From Methylobacter sp015476545 (GTDB lineage Bacteria; Pseudomonadota; Gammaproteobacteria; Methylococcales; Methylomonadaceae), in assembly GCF_052162025.1 (NCBI RefSeq), contig NZ_CP197401.1, positions 868,001-932,000 on the forward strand: DNA of 64,000 nucleotides, written 5' to 3'. The first letter of the stretch is position 1; every line of letters begins with the position of its first letter. A program made the position numbers and the translations under genes. The notes beneath the pieces are model-generated. The model saw nothing but the letters and a program-made list of their open reading frames with translations, had not been told where the DNA came from and did no database searches. Of the stretch, positions 30,629-39,450 are shown piece after piece.

Positions 30629-31069
30629 ATGGCTATTACTCGTTATGAACCTTGGAGTTTACTGAATCAATTGCAAAAAGAGCTGGAACGGGCGTATGAA
30701 GGAACTGCCGGCGGCGAGGGTTCAATCGCCACGGCTGAGTGGGCGCCTGCGGTCGATATCAAAGAGGAAAGCGATAGATATGTGCTGCTGGCCGACCTGC
30801 CTGGCGTAAAACCGGAAGATATCGATCTGAGCATGGAAGAGGGCGTATTGACCATTAAAGGCGAGAAGAAAACCGAAGCCAAGGCCCAACGTGAAAATTA
30901 TAAGCGAGTGGAACGGACCTATGGCTCTTTTTATCGACGGTTCAGTTTGCCTGATACGGCTAACGCCGAAGGCATTAGCGCCAGATCAAGGCATGGGGTG
31001 CTTGAAATCGTAATTCCAAAGCGTGAAGCGATCCAGCCGAAAAAAATTACCGTCGCAGCGGAAGATTAG
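30629..31069 (+). CDS. Small heat-shock protein, Hsp20/alpha-crystallin family
   Basis: The product is an ATP-independent chaperone that holds unfolding proteins. ATG 30629 (146 residues, MAITRYEPWSLLNQLQKELERAYEG) is preferred to the start 12 bases upstream because GGAG lies at correct spacing. The alpha-crystallin domain covers about residues 38-130 with WAPAVDIKEESDRYVLLADLPGVKPEDIDLSMEEGVLTIKGEKK and the hallmark GVLEIVIPK near the end. A strong terminator follows. It lies 195 bases after intI and is not part of the integron array. Confidence 0.94.
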   Translation: MAITRYEPWSLLNQLQKELERAYEGTAGGEGSIATAEWAPAVDIKEESDRYVLLADLPGVKPEDIDLSMEEGVLTIKGEKKTEAKAQRENYKRVERTYGSFYRRFSLPDTANAEGISARSRHGVLEIVIPKREAIQPKKITVAAED

Positions 31070-31070
31070 T

Positions 31071-31100
31071 AAAAAACGGAGCCTTCGGGCTCCGTTTTTT
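31071..31100 (+). terminator. Rho-independent terminator of hsp20
   Basis: AAAAAACGGAGCC pairs with GGCTCCGTTTTTT across a TTCG tetraloop (31071-31100). It is a textbook terminator that can act in both directions. Confidence 0.95.
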
Positions 31101-31480
31101 ATGTTATTGACTGATGTTTAGCAAGGACTGTTTTTATCCTGCTTGTCGCCTGAACAGTTATGCACGCAGGTGCGAATTCATTCGCACTGCATGGGCATTT
31201 GTCCCGGGTCGAATGAGTTTGCCCCTACAGCTGAATTCAAATAACCGTCATGCTGGCGGTATTTTTAAACCCGTCCCAGTTCATCTGATACCTATCGATA
31301 AAATTGGCGCTATGAATGTCTGGCTATTTTAAAAGCAGTTGATGAAACGGTAGGTAAGCCGGGAGTTTTCTGATATAAATTTGCGGTTGAGTTTATGCTG
31401 GAGACGTCCTTTTGATCCGAATTCAAGAAGAGCAACAGCAAAGCCGCAATTTGTAAAAAATCCCGAAATGGAGAGTTGAT
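31101..31480. other. Gene-free stretch between hsp20 and cytochrome P460
   Basis: This 380-base region has no supported gene. A 72-codon plus-strand frame at 31114 has no ribosome site and runs through repeat-like sequence. The region holds the second copy of the 15-mer repeat (31173-31187) followed by GGGTCGAATGAGTTTGCCCC, a relative of the same repeat. The P460 promoter should be near the right end. Confidence 0.5.
31173..31187. repeat. Interspersed repeat core, copy 2
   Basis: CGAATTCATTCGCAC occurs here as at 6618-6632. Here it is flanked to give the near-palindrome GTGCGAATTCATTCGCAC, and a degenerate relative follows 30 bases on. Confidence 0.5.
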
Positions 31481-31987
31481 ATGAAAAAAATGCAGAATCT
31501 TAAATTGAGATTCTCTCTTGCTGTGGTGCTGTTGGCGCTATCGGCGACCACAACGGCGGAAACCAAAACAGCGCCGGCGGCCACCAAGCCAGCACACGGC
31601 GAATATAAAGACTGGCGCTTGCTGTCGGTTTCCCATCGGACCGATAAACAAACCCTGCGCGCTATTTTAGGCAATGATAAAGCGATAGAAGCCGCGGGCA
31701 AAGGGCAGACCAAACCTTGGCCTGACGGTACGGTTTTAGCCAAAGTAGTATGGAAAGAACGCACGCATCCTAACTGGCCGCAAGCCATCGTGCCCGGCGA
31801 ATTTGCCGCAGCCGAAGCCATGATCAAGGACAGCAAGAAATATGCTGCTACCGGCGGTTGGGGATTTGCGCACTGGGACGGCAACAAGCTGGTCATGCAT
31901 GAGGAAGCTAAGGCCAAGGAGTGCTTTGCCTGCCACATGCCCATGAAGGACAATGATTACACTTATACATTTTCCGCGCTGCAATAA
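31481..31987 (+). CDS. cytL: Cytochrome P460 family c-type cytochrome
   Basis: P460 cytochromes are periplasmic monoheme enzymes that oxidise hydroxylamine (to N2O or NO) in ammonia oxidisers and methanotrophs. The 168-residue protein has a signal peptide (NLKLRFSLAVVLLALSATTTA), the family core LRAILGNDKAI, PWPDGTVLAKVVWKERTHPNWP, GEFAAAEAMIKDSKKYAATGGWGFAHWDG and a C-terminal heme site CFACHMPMKDNDYTYTF. In P460 a lysine in the strand corresponding to VLAKVVWK is cross-linked to the heme; I cannot tell from sequence whether this is a true P460 or the related cytochrome c'-beta. GGAGAG precedes ATG 31481. Monocistronic. Confidence 0.85.
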   Translation: MKKMQNLKLRFSLAVVLLALSATTTAETKTAPAATKPAHGEYKDWRLLSVSHRTDKQTLRAILGNDKAIEAAGKGQTKPWPDGTVLAKVVWKERTHPNWPQAIVPGEFAAAEAMIKDSKKYAATGGWGFAHWDGNKLVMHEEAKAKECFACHMPMKDNDYTYTFSALQ

Positions 31988-32000
31988 GCTCAGCGAGAAA

Positions 32001-32055
32001 AGCAGGTTTTGAAAACCTGCTGATCAGCGCGCGGGAAGGCTCTGTTCTTCCCGCG
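32001..32055. terminator. Two hairpins between convergent cytL and hemF
   Basis: AGCAGGTTTT/AAAACCTGCT (32001-32021) and CGCGGGAAG (32030-32038)/CTTCCCGCG (32047-32055) lie one after the other between the two stop codons. They should stop transcription from both sides. Confidence 0.7.
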
Positions 32056-32070
32056 TTCAATTCTTTAAGT

Positions 32071-32988
32071 TCAGTTGCCGGCCAGCCAATCCTGCGGCTT
32101 CAGGTACTGCTCATAAAGCCGCGCCTCGTCACTGCCGGGTTCCGGCTGCCAGTTGTAGCGCCAGTGGGCGACAGGCGGCATGGACATCAGAATCGATTCA
32201 GTCCGTCCGCCCGATTGCAGGCCGAACAGTGTGCCCCTGTCATAGACCAGGTTGAATTCGACATAGCGACCCCGGCGGTAAAGCTGGAAATCGCGTTCCC
32301 GCTCGCCGAAAGGCGTATCCTTGCGTTTCTGCACGATGGGCAGATAGGCCTCGGTATAATGGTTGCCGACGCTTTGCATGAAAGCAAAGCAGCGTTCAAA
32401 ACCCCACTCGTTCAAGTCGTCGAAAAACAGGCCGCCGACGCCGCGCGTTTCGTTGCGGTGCTTGAGGAAAAAATACTCGTCGCACCATTTTTTGTAAGCA
32501 GGATAGACCTGGTCGCCGAAAGGCTGGCAGGCGGCGCGTGCCGTCTGATGCCAGTGCATGACATCTTCGTGGAACGGATAAAACGGCGTCAAGTCAAAGC
32601 CGCCGCCGAACCACCAGATCGTCGGCTCACCCGGTTTTTCGGCAATAAAGAAGCGCACATTGGCATGCGAGGTGGGTACATACGGATTTTTGGGGTGGAT
32701 GACCAGCGACACGCCCATGGCCTGAAACTCGCGGTCGGCCAATTCAGGGCGCTTTGCCGTGGCCGACGGCGGCAGGTTGATGCCCGATACATGAGAAAAG
32801 TTGACGCCGCCCTGTTCGAATACCTGCCCGTCCGCGAGCACGCGTGTTCTGCCGCCGCCTCCCTCCGGCCGTTCCCAATTGTCTTCAATAAACCGGGCTT
32901 CGGGCTCCTGGCCTTCCAGGGCCGTGCAGATATGGTCCTGCAAGCCAAGCAGGTAGGATTTTACGCGGGCGATATCATCGGTATTCAT
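32071..32988 (-). CDS. hemF: Oxygen-dependent coproporphyrinogen III oxidase
   Basis: HemF oxidatively decarboxylates coproporphyrinogen III to protoporphyrinogen IX in heme synthesis. The 305-residue protein has the family core VNFSHVSGINLPPSATAKRPEL, VIHPKNPYVPTSHANVRFF, WWFGGGFDLTPFYPFHEDVMHWH, RGVGGLFFDDLNEWGFERCFAF and the closing RYVEFNLVYDRGTLFGLQSGGRTESILMSMPP. Length and motifs are normal. It is convergent with cytL and divergent from cysM. Confidence 0.97.
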   Translation of the reverse strand: MNTDDIARVKSYLLGLQDHICTALEGQEPEARFIEDNWERPEGGGGRTRVLADGQVFEQGGVNFSHVSGINLPPSATAKRPELADREFQAMGVSLVIHPKNPYVPTSHANVRFFIAEKPGEPTIWWFGGGFDLTPFYPFHEDVMHWHQTARAACQPFGDQVYPAYKKWCDEYFFLKHRNETRGVGGLFFDDLNEWGFERCFAFMQSVGNHYTEAYLPIVQKRKDTPFGERERDFQLYRRGRYVEFNLVYDRGTLFGLQSGGRTESILMSMPPVAHWRYNWQPEPGSDEARLYEQYLKPQDWLAGN

Positions 32989-33127
32989 AGGTTTTAAGTG
33001 ATGAATGGTTGAAACAGGCGGGAAATCTATCAGTTTTTGTAGGGGATCGGCAAATAAAAACGGAATCTGTGTCGCCCTTTTTTATGGGATAATTGGCTCA
33101 TCCTTTGTTACCCCAACAATATCAACC

Positions 33128-34018
33128 ATGACTTTTCCAACCATTGAATCCTTTGTCGGCAATACGCCGTTAGTCAGACTCCAGCGATTGCCCGGCGCCA
33201 CCGGCAATACCATTCTAGTCAAGCTGGAAGGCAACAATCCTGCCGGATCAGTGAAAGACCGGCCGGCGCTCAGCATGATCAAGCATGCCGAAGCCAGGGG
33301 CGAAATCAAGCCCGGCGACCGGTTGATCGAGGCGACCAGCGGCAACACCGGCATCGCCCTGGCTATGGCCGCCGCCATCAAGGGCTACAAAATGACCTTG
33401 ATCATGCCCGACAATATGAGCGAGGAACGCCGGGCATCGATGAAAGCCTATGGCGCCGAGATCATTCTGACGCCGGCGGCCGGCAGCATGGAGGCCGCGA
33501 TCGATCTGGCGCGGGAAATGGAGGCGGCCGGCAAGGGCAAGATTCTCGACCAGTTTTCCAATCCCGACAATCCGCGCGCGCATTATGAAGGCACCGGCCC
33601 TGAAATCTGGCGCGACACGCAGGGCAAAATCACGCATTTCGTCAGTTCCATGGGCACGACCGGTACGATCATGGGCACGGCCAAGTACCTGAAAGAGCAG
33701 AATCCAGCTATCCAGATTATCGGCGTGCAGCCGGAAGGCGAGTCCAAAATTCCCGGCATCCGGCGCTGGCCCAAGGAATACCTGCCAAAAATTTACCAGG
33801 CTGAGCGCGTTGACCGCATTATCGATGTCGATCAGACTTCGGCTGAAAATACCACGCGCGCGCTGGCGGCCGAGGAGGGCATTTTTGCCGGCATTTCATC
33901 GGGCGGCGCCGTCTCGGCGGCATTGCGGTTATCGGCCGAAGTCGAAAATGCCGTGATTGTGGTCATTATCTGCGATCGGGGCGATCGCTACTTGTCGACC
34001 GGCGTTTTCCCGGGCTGA
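33128..34018 (+). CDS. cysM: Cysteine synthase B (O-acetylserine sulfhydrylase)
   Basis: CysM makes cysteine from O-acetylserine and sulfide or thiosulfate with pyridoxal phosphate. ATG 33128 gives 296 residues (MTFPTIESFVGNTPLVRLQRLPG), which is the family N-terminus; the open frame continues 41 codons upstream without conservation. The PLP lysine is in NNPAGSVKDRPALSMI, the substrate loop is ATSGNTGIALAMAA, and the phosphate loop is GTTGTIMGTAKYL. The IIGVQPEGESKIPGIRRWPKEYLPKI segment is typical of CysM rather than CysK. The C-terminus ICDRGDRYLSTGVFPG matches. Confidence 0.95.
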   Translation: MTFPTIESFVGNTPLVRLQRLPGATGNTILVKLEGNNPAGSVKDRPALSMIKHAEARGEIKPGDRLIEATSGNTGIALAMAAAIKGYKMTLIMPDNMSEERRASMKAYGAEIILTPAAGSMEAAIDLAREMEAAGKGKILDQFSNPDNPRAHYEGTGPEIWRDTQGKITHFVSSMGTTGTIMGTAKYLKEQNPAIQIIGVQPEGESKIPGIRRWPKEYLPKIYQAERVDRIIDVDQTSAENTTRALAAEEGIFAGISSGGAVSAALRLSAEVENAVIVVIICDRGDRYLSTGVFPG

Positions 34019-34049
34019 TTGAGGAGCGCCCTTTTTTGCTTTGCTAAAG

Positions 34050-36086
34050 ATGAGGCTCTTTCTGGCGATTGCCTGTGTTTTAATCGCATCGCCAGCCAAT
34101 GCTTTAGATGCCGCCTCGGCCAATATCAAAACCATTGAAGCGAATGGCTGGCAGTTGCAGGGGGTGCATATCGCCTTGACGGAACTGGCTAAAAGTCCGC
34201 AGCGATTAGTCTTGACCATCGACAGGCTGGTCCTGCCCGAGCCTTTTAACGATTTGAATCTGGCCAATATCCACTGCGCCGCTTTTACCTGGGGCAACAA
34301 GGCCATGGTCTGCACTAAGGGGCAGGCCGAAATCCGCTCGCAACGCTGGCAGTCGCCGGCAGCCGATTTTTCCTTTCGGGTTGCGGAAAATCGCAGCGCC
34401 TTTTCGCTCGCCAATCTGTACTGGGCCGGAGGGCGATTTGCTGTGGAAGGCGAAGAGATAGGCCATCAATGGCGGCTGAAAATCCGCGCCCGCAGGGTCG
34501 ATGCCGAACTGATGCAGGCATTGATCAAACTGCCGTCGGCTGAATTCAAAGACGGCCGCATCAGTTTTTCAATTGACGCGTCAGGTTCGCATGACGTCGT
34601 CCATACTATTGATGCGGCGGTCAATCTGAAAGATTTTTCGGGGCAGAGTGCGGATGCACGCTTCGCCGCCGAAAAACTGAATCTGACGGCCAGACTGGAG
34701 GCGTTTCGCGACGATAACGGATGGCAATGGCAACAGCATGCTGAAGCTAGCGGCGGTGCCCTTTATGCCGAACCGCTCTATCTGACGATAGGGGCGCAAA
34801 TAATTACACTGGATGCGCAGGGCGACTGGAACAATAAAACCCAGCAAGCTGAGATCAAATCGGTCAGTTATCATCATCCGGGCGCGGCGGCATTAAAGGG
34901 GAGCGCGGTTGTTCGGCATGACGATAAAGTAAGAATCGAAAAAGCCGATATGACACTGGCCAGCGAGGATCTGGCGGGACTGTCGGCAGCCTATCTAAAG
35001 TCCCTGTTTGAAGGGACGGCATTGGAAGGCGTATCGCTGGCAGGACGGATGAAGGCCGACTTTTCCGTCGCACAGAATGCGTTGACCCGTTTGGCGGCTG
35101 GTTTCAGCGATCTGGATGTGGATGACGAATCGGGACGCCTGGCGATGCAGGGCGGCGATGGCATCTTCAACTGGTCCAGCGACGAAGCCTTTCACAAAAA
35201 ATCCGAATGGGTCTGGCAACGATTGCAGATACGGGCTTTGCCTGTCGGTCCAGCCCGGCTTTCATTTCTGGCCAAGGCGGGAACTATTGAACTGCTCGAG
35301 AAGACTAACTTGCCTTTTTTGGACGGCATTATCGCCGTCAATGCGTTCAAATGGCAGGCCAGACCGCAGGAGGAGCCGGAAGTTTACTTCGAAGGCAATG
35401 TCGATAAGGTGTCGCTGGAGCAATTATCAAACGCGCTGGACTGGACGCCGTTGTCCGGAACGATCAGCGGTCATATTCCGGGCGTCGATTACCGCGACAA
35501 AACGCTGAGCCTCGGAGGCGAGCTGAACATCAAGGCTTTTGACGGGGAAATCAAGGTCACGAATCTGGCATCGTCGGGATTGTTTACCGATTTTCCAAGG
35601 TTTCATGCCGAACTGGAAATCAATAACCTGGATCTGGATCAATTGACGCGGCGGTTTGAGTTCGGCGGCATTACCGGGCGATTATCGGGCTATGTTCAGC
35701 AGTTGTACATGGAAAACTGGAAGCCGGTCAGTTTTTACGCTTGGCTAGGGACGCCCGATGACGATGATTCCAAGCACCGGATCAGCCAGAAAGCGGTCAG
35801 GAATATCGCCAGCATCGGCGGCGGAGGCGCGGCCGATATACTGTCCAGAAGCTTCCTGCGTTTTTTTGAAACCTTTATGTACGACAAGATCGGCGTGGGC
35901 TGTTACCTGCACGAAGGCGTCTGCCAGATGATGGGCGTGGAGGCGGCGCAGCAGGGTTATTACCTTATTAAAGGCGGCGGTCTGCCGCGAATCGACGTAA
36001 TCGGCTATAATCCGCGGGTTAACTGGAACGTATTGATGGATCGGTTGGCGCGTATTTCAACTACCGATGAAGTACGTATCGAATAA
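34050..36086 (+). CDS. ydbH: YdbH-like envelope protein (AsmA/TamB-related)
   Basis: The 678-residue product has an N-terminal signal or anchor (MRLFLAIACVLIASPANA) and a long repeat of beta-rich segments, ending with the domain PVSFYAWLGTPDDDDSKHRISQKAVRNIASIGGGGAADILSRSFLRFF and GYNPRVNWNVLMDRL, as in E. coli YdbH. YdbH, with TamB and YhdP, is thought to move phospholipids between inner and outer membranes as a beta-groove bridge. The next gene is YdbL-like, the E. coli order being ydbH-ynbE-ydbL. No ynbE-like lipoprotein lies between the two here. The start is set by the signal sequence; an ATG nine bases downstream of a TTG is used. Confidence 0.8.
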   Translation: MRLFLAIACVLIASPANALDAASANIKTIEANGWQLQGVHIALTELAKSPQRLVLTIDRLVLPEPFNDLNLANIHCAAFTWGNKAMVCTKGQAEIRSQRWQSPAADFSFRVAENRSAFSLANLYWAGGRFAVEGEEIGHQWRLKIRARRVDAELMQALIKLPSAEFKDGRISFSIDASGSHDVVHTIDAAVNLKDFSGQSADARFAAEKLNLTARLEAFRDDNGWQWQQHAEASGGALYAEPLYLTIGAQIITLDAQGDWNNKTQQAEIKSVSYHHPGAAALKGSAVVRHDDKVRIEKADMTLASEDLAGLSAAYLKSLFEGTALEGVSLAGRMKADFSVAQNALTRLAAGFSDLDVDDESGRLAMQGGDGIFNWSSDEAFHKKSEWVWQRLQIRALPVGPARLSFLAKAGTIELLEKTNLPFLDGIIAVNAFKWQARPQEEPEVYFEGNVDKVSLEQLSNALDWTPLSGTISGHIPGVDYRDKTLSLGGELNIKAFDGEIKVTNLASSGLFTDFPRFHAELEINNLDLDQLTRRFEFGGITGRLSGYVQQLYMENWKPVSFYAWLGTPDDDDSKHRISQKAVRNIASIGGGGAADILSRSFLRFFETFMYDKIGVGCYLHEGVCQMMGVEAAQQGYYLIKGGGLPRIDVIGYNPRVNWNVLMDRLARISTTDEVRIE

Positions 36087-36099
36087 TTTGGAGCAAATC

Positions 36100-36687
36100 A
36101 TGAGAAAAGTAGCCGTATTCGGCACATTGTTGTTGACCGCGTGTGTGACGATCAATATTTATTTTCCTGCCGCAGCCGCGGAAAAGGCTGCCGATGAAAT
36201 CATCAAAGGCATCCAGAAAGAGGAAGCACCGGAAAAGACCGAGCCCAGGTCCAGCCGCCCCGATTGGCAGGTTGCCGTTTTCCGGTCGCTGGATAGCGCC
36301 ATCAATGTCCTGGTTTCGCCGGCGCAGGCCGAGGAGGCTGATTTAGCCATTGACAGCCCGGAAATCAGACAGGCGCGCTCAGTTATGCAGAGCCGTTTCC
36401 CAGCGTTGAAGCGCTTTTATGACGCCGGTTATATCGGCATACAGACGGACGGGTTGTTGACGGTCAGAGATGCCGGCAACGTGCCTCTGCAGGACAGAAA
36501 TAAAGTCAACAAACTGGTGGCGGCCGAAAATGCCGACCGCGAGCATCTTTACCAGGCCATCGCCAAAGCCAACGGTCATCCCGAATGGGTCGCTCAAATC
36601 AAATCAACCTTTGCCACCCGCTGGATCAATAACGCTCAGCGGGGCTGGTGGTATCAATCATCTAACGGAAGTTGGAAGCAGAAGTAA
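36100..36687 (+). CDS. ydbL: YdbL-like protein (DUF1318)
   Basis: The 195-residue protein begins MRKVAVFGTLLLTACVTINIYFPAAAAEKAADEIIKGI, with an exported N-terminus (the LLTAC could be a lipobox) and the DUF1318 signature INIYFPAAAAEKAAD. The second half contains DSPEIRQARSVMQSRFPALKRFYDAGYIGIQTDGLLTVRD, typical of E. coli YdbL, and ends TRWINNAQRGWWYQ. It is the partner gene of ydbH (13 bases apart, with GGAG before the start) and is thought to help the YdbH system in the periplasm. The middle part (about 40-90) looks like an inserted low-complexity linker. Confidence 0.82.
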   Translation: MRKVAVFGTLLLTACVTINIYFPAAAAEKAADEIIKGIQKEEAPEKTEPRSSRPDWQVAVFRSLDSAINVLVSPAQAEEADLAIDSPEIRQARSVMQSRFPALKRFYDAGYIGIQTDGLLTVRDAGNVPLQDRNKVNKLVAAENADREHLYQAIAKANGHPEWVAQIKSTFATRWINNAQRGWWYQSSNGSWKQK

Positions 36688-36689
36688 GC

Positions 36690-38027
36690 ATGTCACGTAA
36701 CAGATCGAGAAAAAAGCAGCTGCCGGAAACGCCGGTCAGAGTCACCATAGAATCGCTGGCGCATGACGGGCGCGGCGTCGCGCATGTGGACGGCAAGGTC
36801 GTCTTTATAGACGAGTCTTTGCCGGGCGAGGAGGTCGAGTTCGTCTATACCGAAAGCCGCCGGGATTATGCCGAAGGCAAGGTCGTCAACCTATTGAGCC
36901 GCGCTATGGACCGCGTTGAGGCGGCGTGCGCGCATTACGGCGTCTGCGGCGGCTGCAGTTTCCAGCATGTCGATTCAAACGCCCAGATCCGCATCAAGCA
37001 GGATTTGCTGGTCGAGCAATTCAAGCGCATCGGCAAAGTGGAAATTCCGCAGTTATGGGAGCCGCTGGAAGGGCCTCATTGGGGTTACCGCCGCAAGGCA
37101 CGCATGGGCGTCAAATACGTCGCCAAGAAAAACCGCGTGCTGGTCGGCTTCAGGGAAAGACGCCATCCGTATCTGGCCGAGATCGACAGTTGCATGGTCA
37201 TGCATCCGATCGTGGGCAAGCGGCTGATTGCGTTAGGCGAGATGATCGCCGATTTGACGGTCAAGGATAAAATCCCGCAGATCGAAGTGGCGATCGGCGA
37301 TGACGACTGTGTGCTGGCTATCCGCGTGCTGGAGCCGCCGACCGAGGCCGACAAGGAGCGCATGCGTGCGTTCGGACGCGAGCACCGCATGAGTATCTGT
37401 CTGCAGCCGAAAGGCCCCGACACGATCGAGCCGCTGGACGGCGAGCCGGAAGTCATACCGACTTATGCGTTGCCGGATCAGTCCGTGGAATTCAAATTCA
37501 GGCCGGCCATGTTCACGCAGGTCAATTACGAGATCAACCGGAAAATGATCAACCGCGTGCTGGACACGCTGGATCTCAATGAAAACGATAGTGTGCTGGA
37601 CCTGTTCTGCGGTCTCGGCAATTTTACGCTGCCGATGGCCAGAAAAGCCGGCCGCGTTGTCGGCGTCGAAGGCGATCTGCCGCTGGTCAGGCACGCCCGC
37701 GAAAACGCGCGCCATAACGGCATAGAGAATGTGGAATTTTATGCCGCCGATTTAAGCAAGGACATCAGCGATCAGCCCTGGGCCAACCGCAAATACAACA
37801 AGATCATGCTGGACCCGTCCAGGGCCGGCGCCTCGGAAGTGCTGCCGCATTTCAAGAAATGGAGCCCCGAGCAGATCGTCTATGTGTCCTGCAATCCGTC
37901 GACGCTGGCCCGCGATGCCGGCATCCTGGTCAATGAGCTGGGCTACAAGCTGATCAAGGCCGGTGTCATGGATATGTTTCCGCAGACCGGTCATGTGGAA
38001 TCGATCGCTTTGTTTGAGAAAAAATAG
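36690..38027 (+). CDS. rlmD: 23S rRNA (uracil-1939-C5)-methyltransferase
   Basis: RlmD methylates U1939 of 23S rRNA with S-adenosylmethionine. ATG 36690 (445 residues) is used; the open frame begins 18 bases earlier inside ydbL. It has an N-terminal TRAM domain (VRVTIESLAHDGRGVAHVDGKVVFI), the iron-sulfur cluster cysteines ACAHYGVCGGCSFQH plus SCMVMHP, the SAM motif VLDLFCGLGNFTLPMA, DPSRAGA and the catalytic YVSCNPSTLARD. It starts two bases after the ydbL stop, so it is probably co-transcribed with ydbH-ydbL. Confidence 0.96.
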   Translation: MSRNRSRKKQLPETPVRVTIESLAHDGRGVAHVDGKVVFIDESLPGEEVEFVYTESRRDYAEGKVVNLLSRAMDRVEAACAHYGVCGGCSFQHVDSNAQIRIKQDLLVEQFKRIGKVEIPQLWEPLEGPHWGYRRKARMGVKYVAKKNRVLVGFRERRHPYLAEIDSCMVMHPIVGKRLIALGEMIADLTVKDKIPQIEVAIGDDDCVLAIRVLEPPTEADKERMRAFGREHRMSICLQPKGPDTIEPLDGEPEVIPTYALPDQSVEFKFRPAMFTQVNYEINRKMINRVLDTLDLNENDSVLDLFCGLGNFTLPMARKAGRVVGVEGDLPLVRHARENARHNGIENVEFYAADLSKDISDQPWANRKYNKIMLDPSRAGASEVLPHFKKWSPEQIVYVSCNPSTLARDAGILVNELGYKLIKAGVMDMFPQTGHVESIALFEKK

Positions 38028-38040
38028 TGTTTACAGGAAG

Positions 38041-38063
38041 GGGCGGCCGGAACAGTGCCGCCC
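38041..38063 (+). terminator. Hairpin after rlmD
   Basis: GGGCGGC (38041-38047) pairs with GCCGCCC (38057-38063) 14 bases after the rlmD stop. No T-run follows, so it may only slow polymerase or protect the message end. Confidence 0.4.
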
Positions 38064-38139
38064 GCAGAATTCAGCTATGCATCCAATTTCATGGTTTTTC
38101 AGCGCCTGTGATTTCCGCATACAACAGTTAGAATAAGCC

Positions 38140-39411
38140 ATGACGACCTATAACAAGACGCCTTCCATCAGCCATATCGCCTTTGCCAGCTTTATCGGCA
38201 CAGCGATTGAATTCTACGATTTCTATATCTATGCGACGGCTTCGGCGCTGGTGATCGGGCGCGTGTTTTTTCCGCAGAGCGAGCCGGCGGTCCAGGCATT
38301 GAGCGCATTTCTGACCTTTGGCATTGCCTTTATCGCGCGGCCCTTGGGAGCAGTGCTGTTCGGCCATTTCGGCGACCGGATCGGACGCAAGGCGACATTG
38401 GCGGCTTCACTGTTGGTAATGGGGCTGTCTACGCTCCTGATCGGCTGCTTGCCCGGCTATGACACGCTGGGCACATGGGCGCCGGTTGCGCTTTGCCTGC
38501 TGCGCTTCGGGCAAGGTCTGGGCCTGGGCGGCGAATGGGGCGGGGCGGTGCTGCTGGCCACGGAGTACGCGCCAGCCGGCCGTCGGGCCTGGTACGGTAT
38601 GTTTCCGCAGTTAGGGCCGTCTGTAGGGTTTCTGCTGGCGACACTGAGTTTCTGGCTGCTGGCGGTCGGTTTGAGCGATGCCGACTTCCAGGCTTGGGGC
38701 TGGCGTCTGCCTTTTTTGGCCAGCGGCTTACTGGTTGCGGTGGGCTTGTATGTGCGTATGAAGCTTGCCGAGACGCCCGAGTTTTCGGCGCTGCTGGAGC
38801 GGGAGCCGCCTTTGAAAATGCCGCTGGCGGTTTTGCTGCGGCAGCATCTGCGCGCCGTATTGCTGGGGGGGCTGGCGATGGTGGTCTGCTACACGTTGTT
38901 TTATACGGCGACGGTATTCTGCCTGAGTTACGGGACGAACACACTGTCGATTCCACGGCAGCAATTTTTAGGCATGCTGTGCGTGGCTATCGTGTTCATG
39001 GCGCTCGCGACGCCCTTGTCAGCTTGGGCCAGCGATAAATTTGGCCGCAGCCCCGTGCTGTTGATCAGCGGTTTTGTCGCCGTTCTGGCGGGTTTTACGC
39101 TTGCTCCGATGTTGAGCAGTGGATCAATGCTGCAAATCACGCTGTTTTTGTCATTGTCGCTATTCCTGATGGGCGCGACCTTTGCGCCGATGGGCGCTTT
39201 GCTGCCTGAATTGTTTCCGGTGGCGGTGCGCTATACAGGCGCAGGTGCGGCCTATAATCTCGGCGGTATTTTAGGGGCATCGTGTGCGCCGTATATTTCG
39301 CAGTTGCTGGTCAATCAGGGCGGCTTGGCCTGGGTGGGCGGCTATGTTTCGGCCGCTGCGGCCATCAGCTTCTTGGCTGTATGGCGCATCGGTGAGACCA
39401 GGGCGCAATGA
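38140..39411 (+). CDS. MFS transporter, metabolite:H+ symporter family
   Basis: The 423-residue protein is a 12-segment major facilitator of the MHS group (ProP, ShiA, KgtP relatives). It has the MHS start ISHIAFASFIGTAIEFYDFYIYATA, the MFS signature GHFGDRIGRKATLAASLLVMG between segments 2 and 3, LRFGQGLGLGGEWGGAVLLATEYAPAGRRAW, and the second-half repeat WASDKFGRSPVL. The substrate cannot be told from sequence; likely a small organic acid or osmolyte. It is followed 39 bases later by the L,D-transpeptidase gene. Confidence 0.9.
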   Translation: MTTYNKTPSISHIAFASFIGTAIEFYDFYIYATASALVIGRVFFPQSEPAVQALSAFLTFGIAFIARPLGAVLFGHFGDRIGRKATLAASLLVMGLSTLLIGCLPGYDTLGTWAPVALCLLRFGQGLGLGGEWGGAVLLATEYAPAGRRAWYGMFPQLGPSVGFLLATLSFWLLAVGLSDADFQAWGWRLPFLASGLLVAVGLYVRMKLAETPEFSALLEREPPLKMPLAVLLRQHLRAVLLGGLAMVVCYTLFYTATVFCLSYGTNTLSIPRQQFLGMLCVAIVFMALATPLSAWASDKFGRSPVLLISGFVAVLAGFTLAPMLSSGSMLQITLFLSLSLFLMGATFAPMGALLPELFPVAVRYTGAGAAYNLGGILGASCAPYISQLLVNQGGLAWVGGYVSAAAAISFLAVWRIGETRAQ

Positions 39412-39450
39412 ACGAATGCTACGACTTAAGGTAAAAATCCAAATGCGTTT

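Noticed and set aside
31114..31332. A 72-codon frame between hsp20 and cytochrome P460
   Set aside because: It has no ribosome site, starts just after a terminator and runs through repeat-like sequence.
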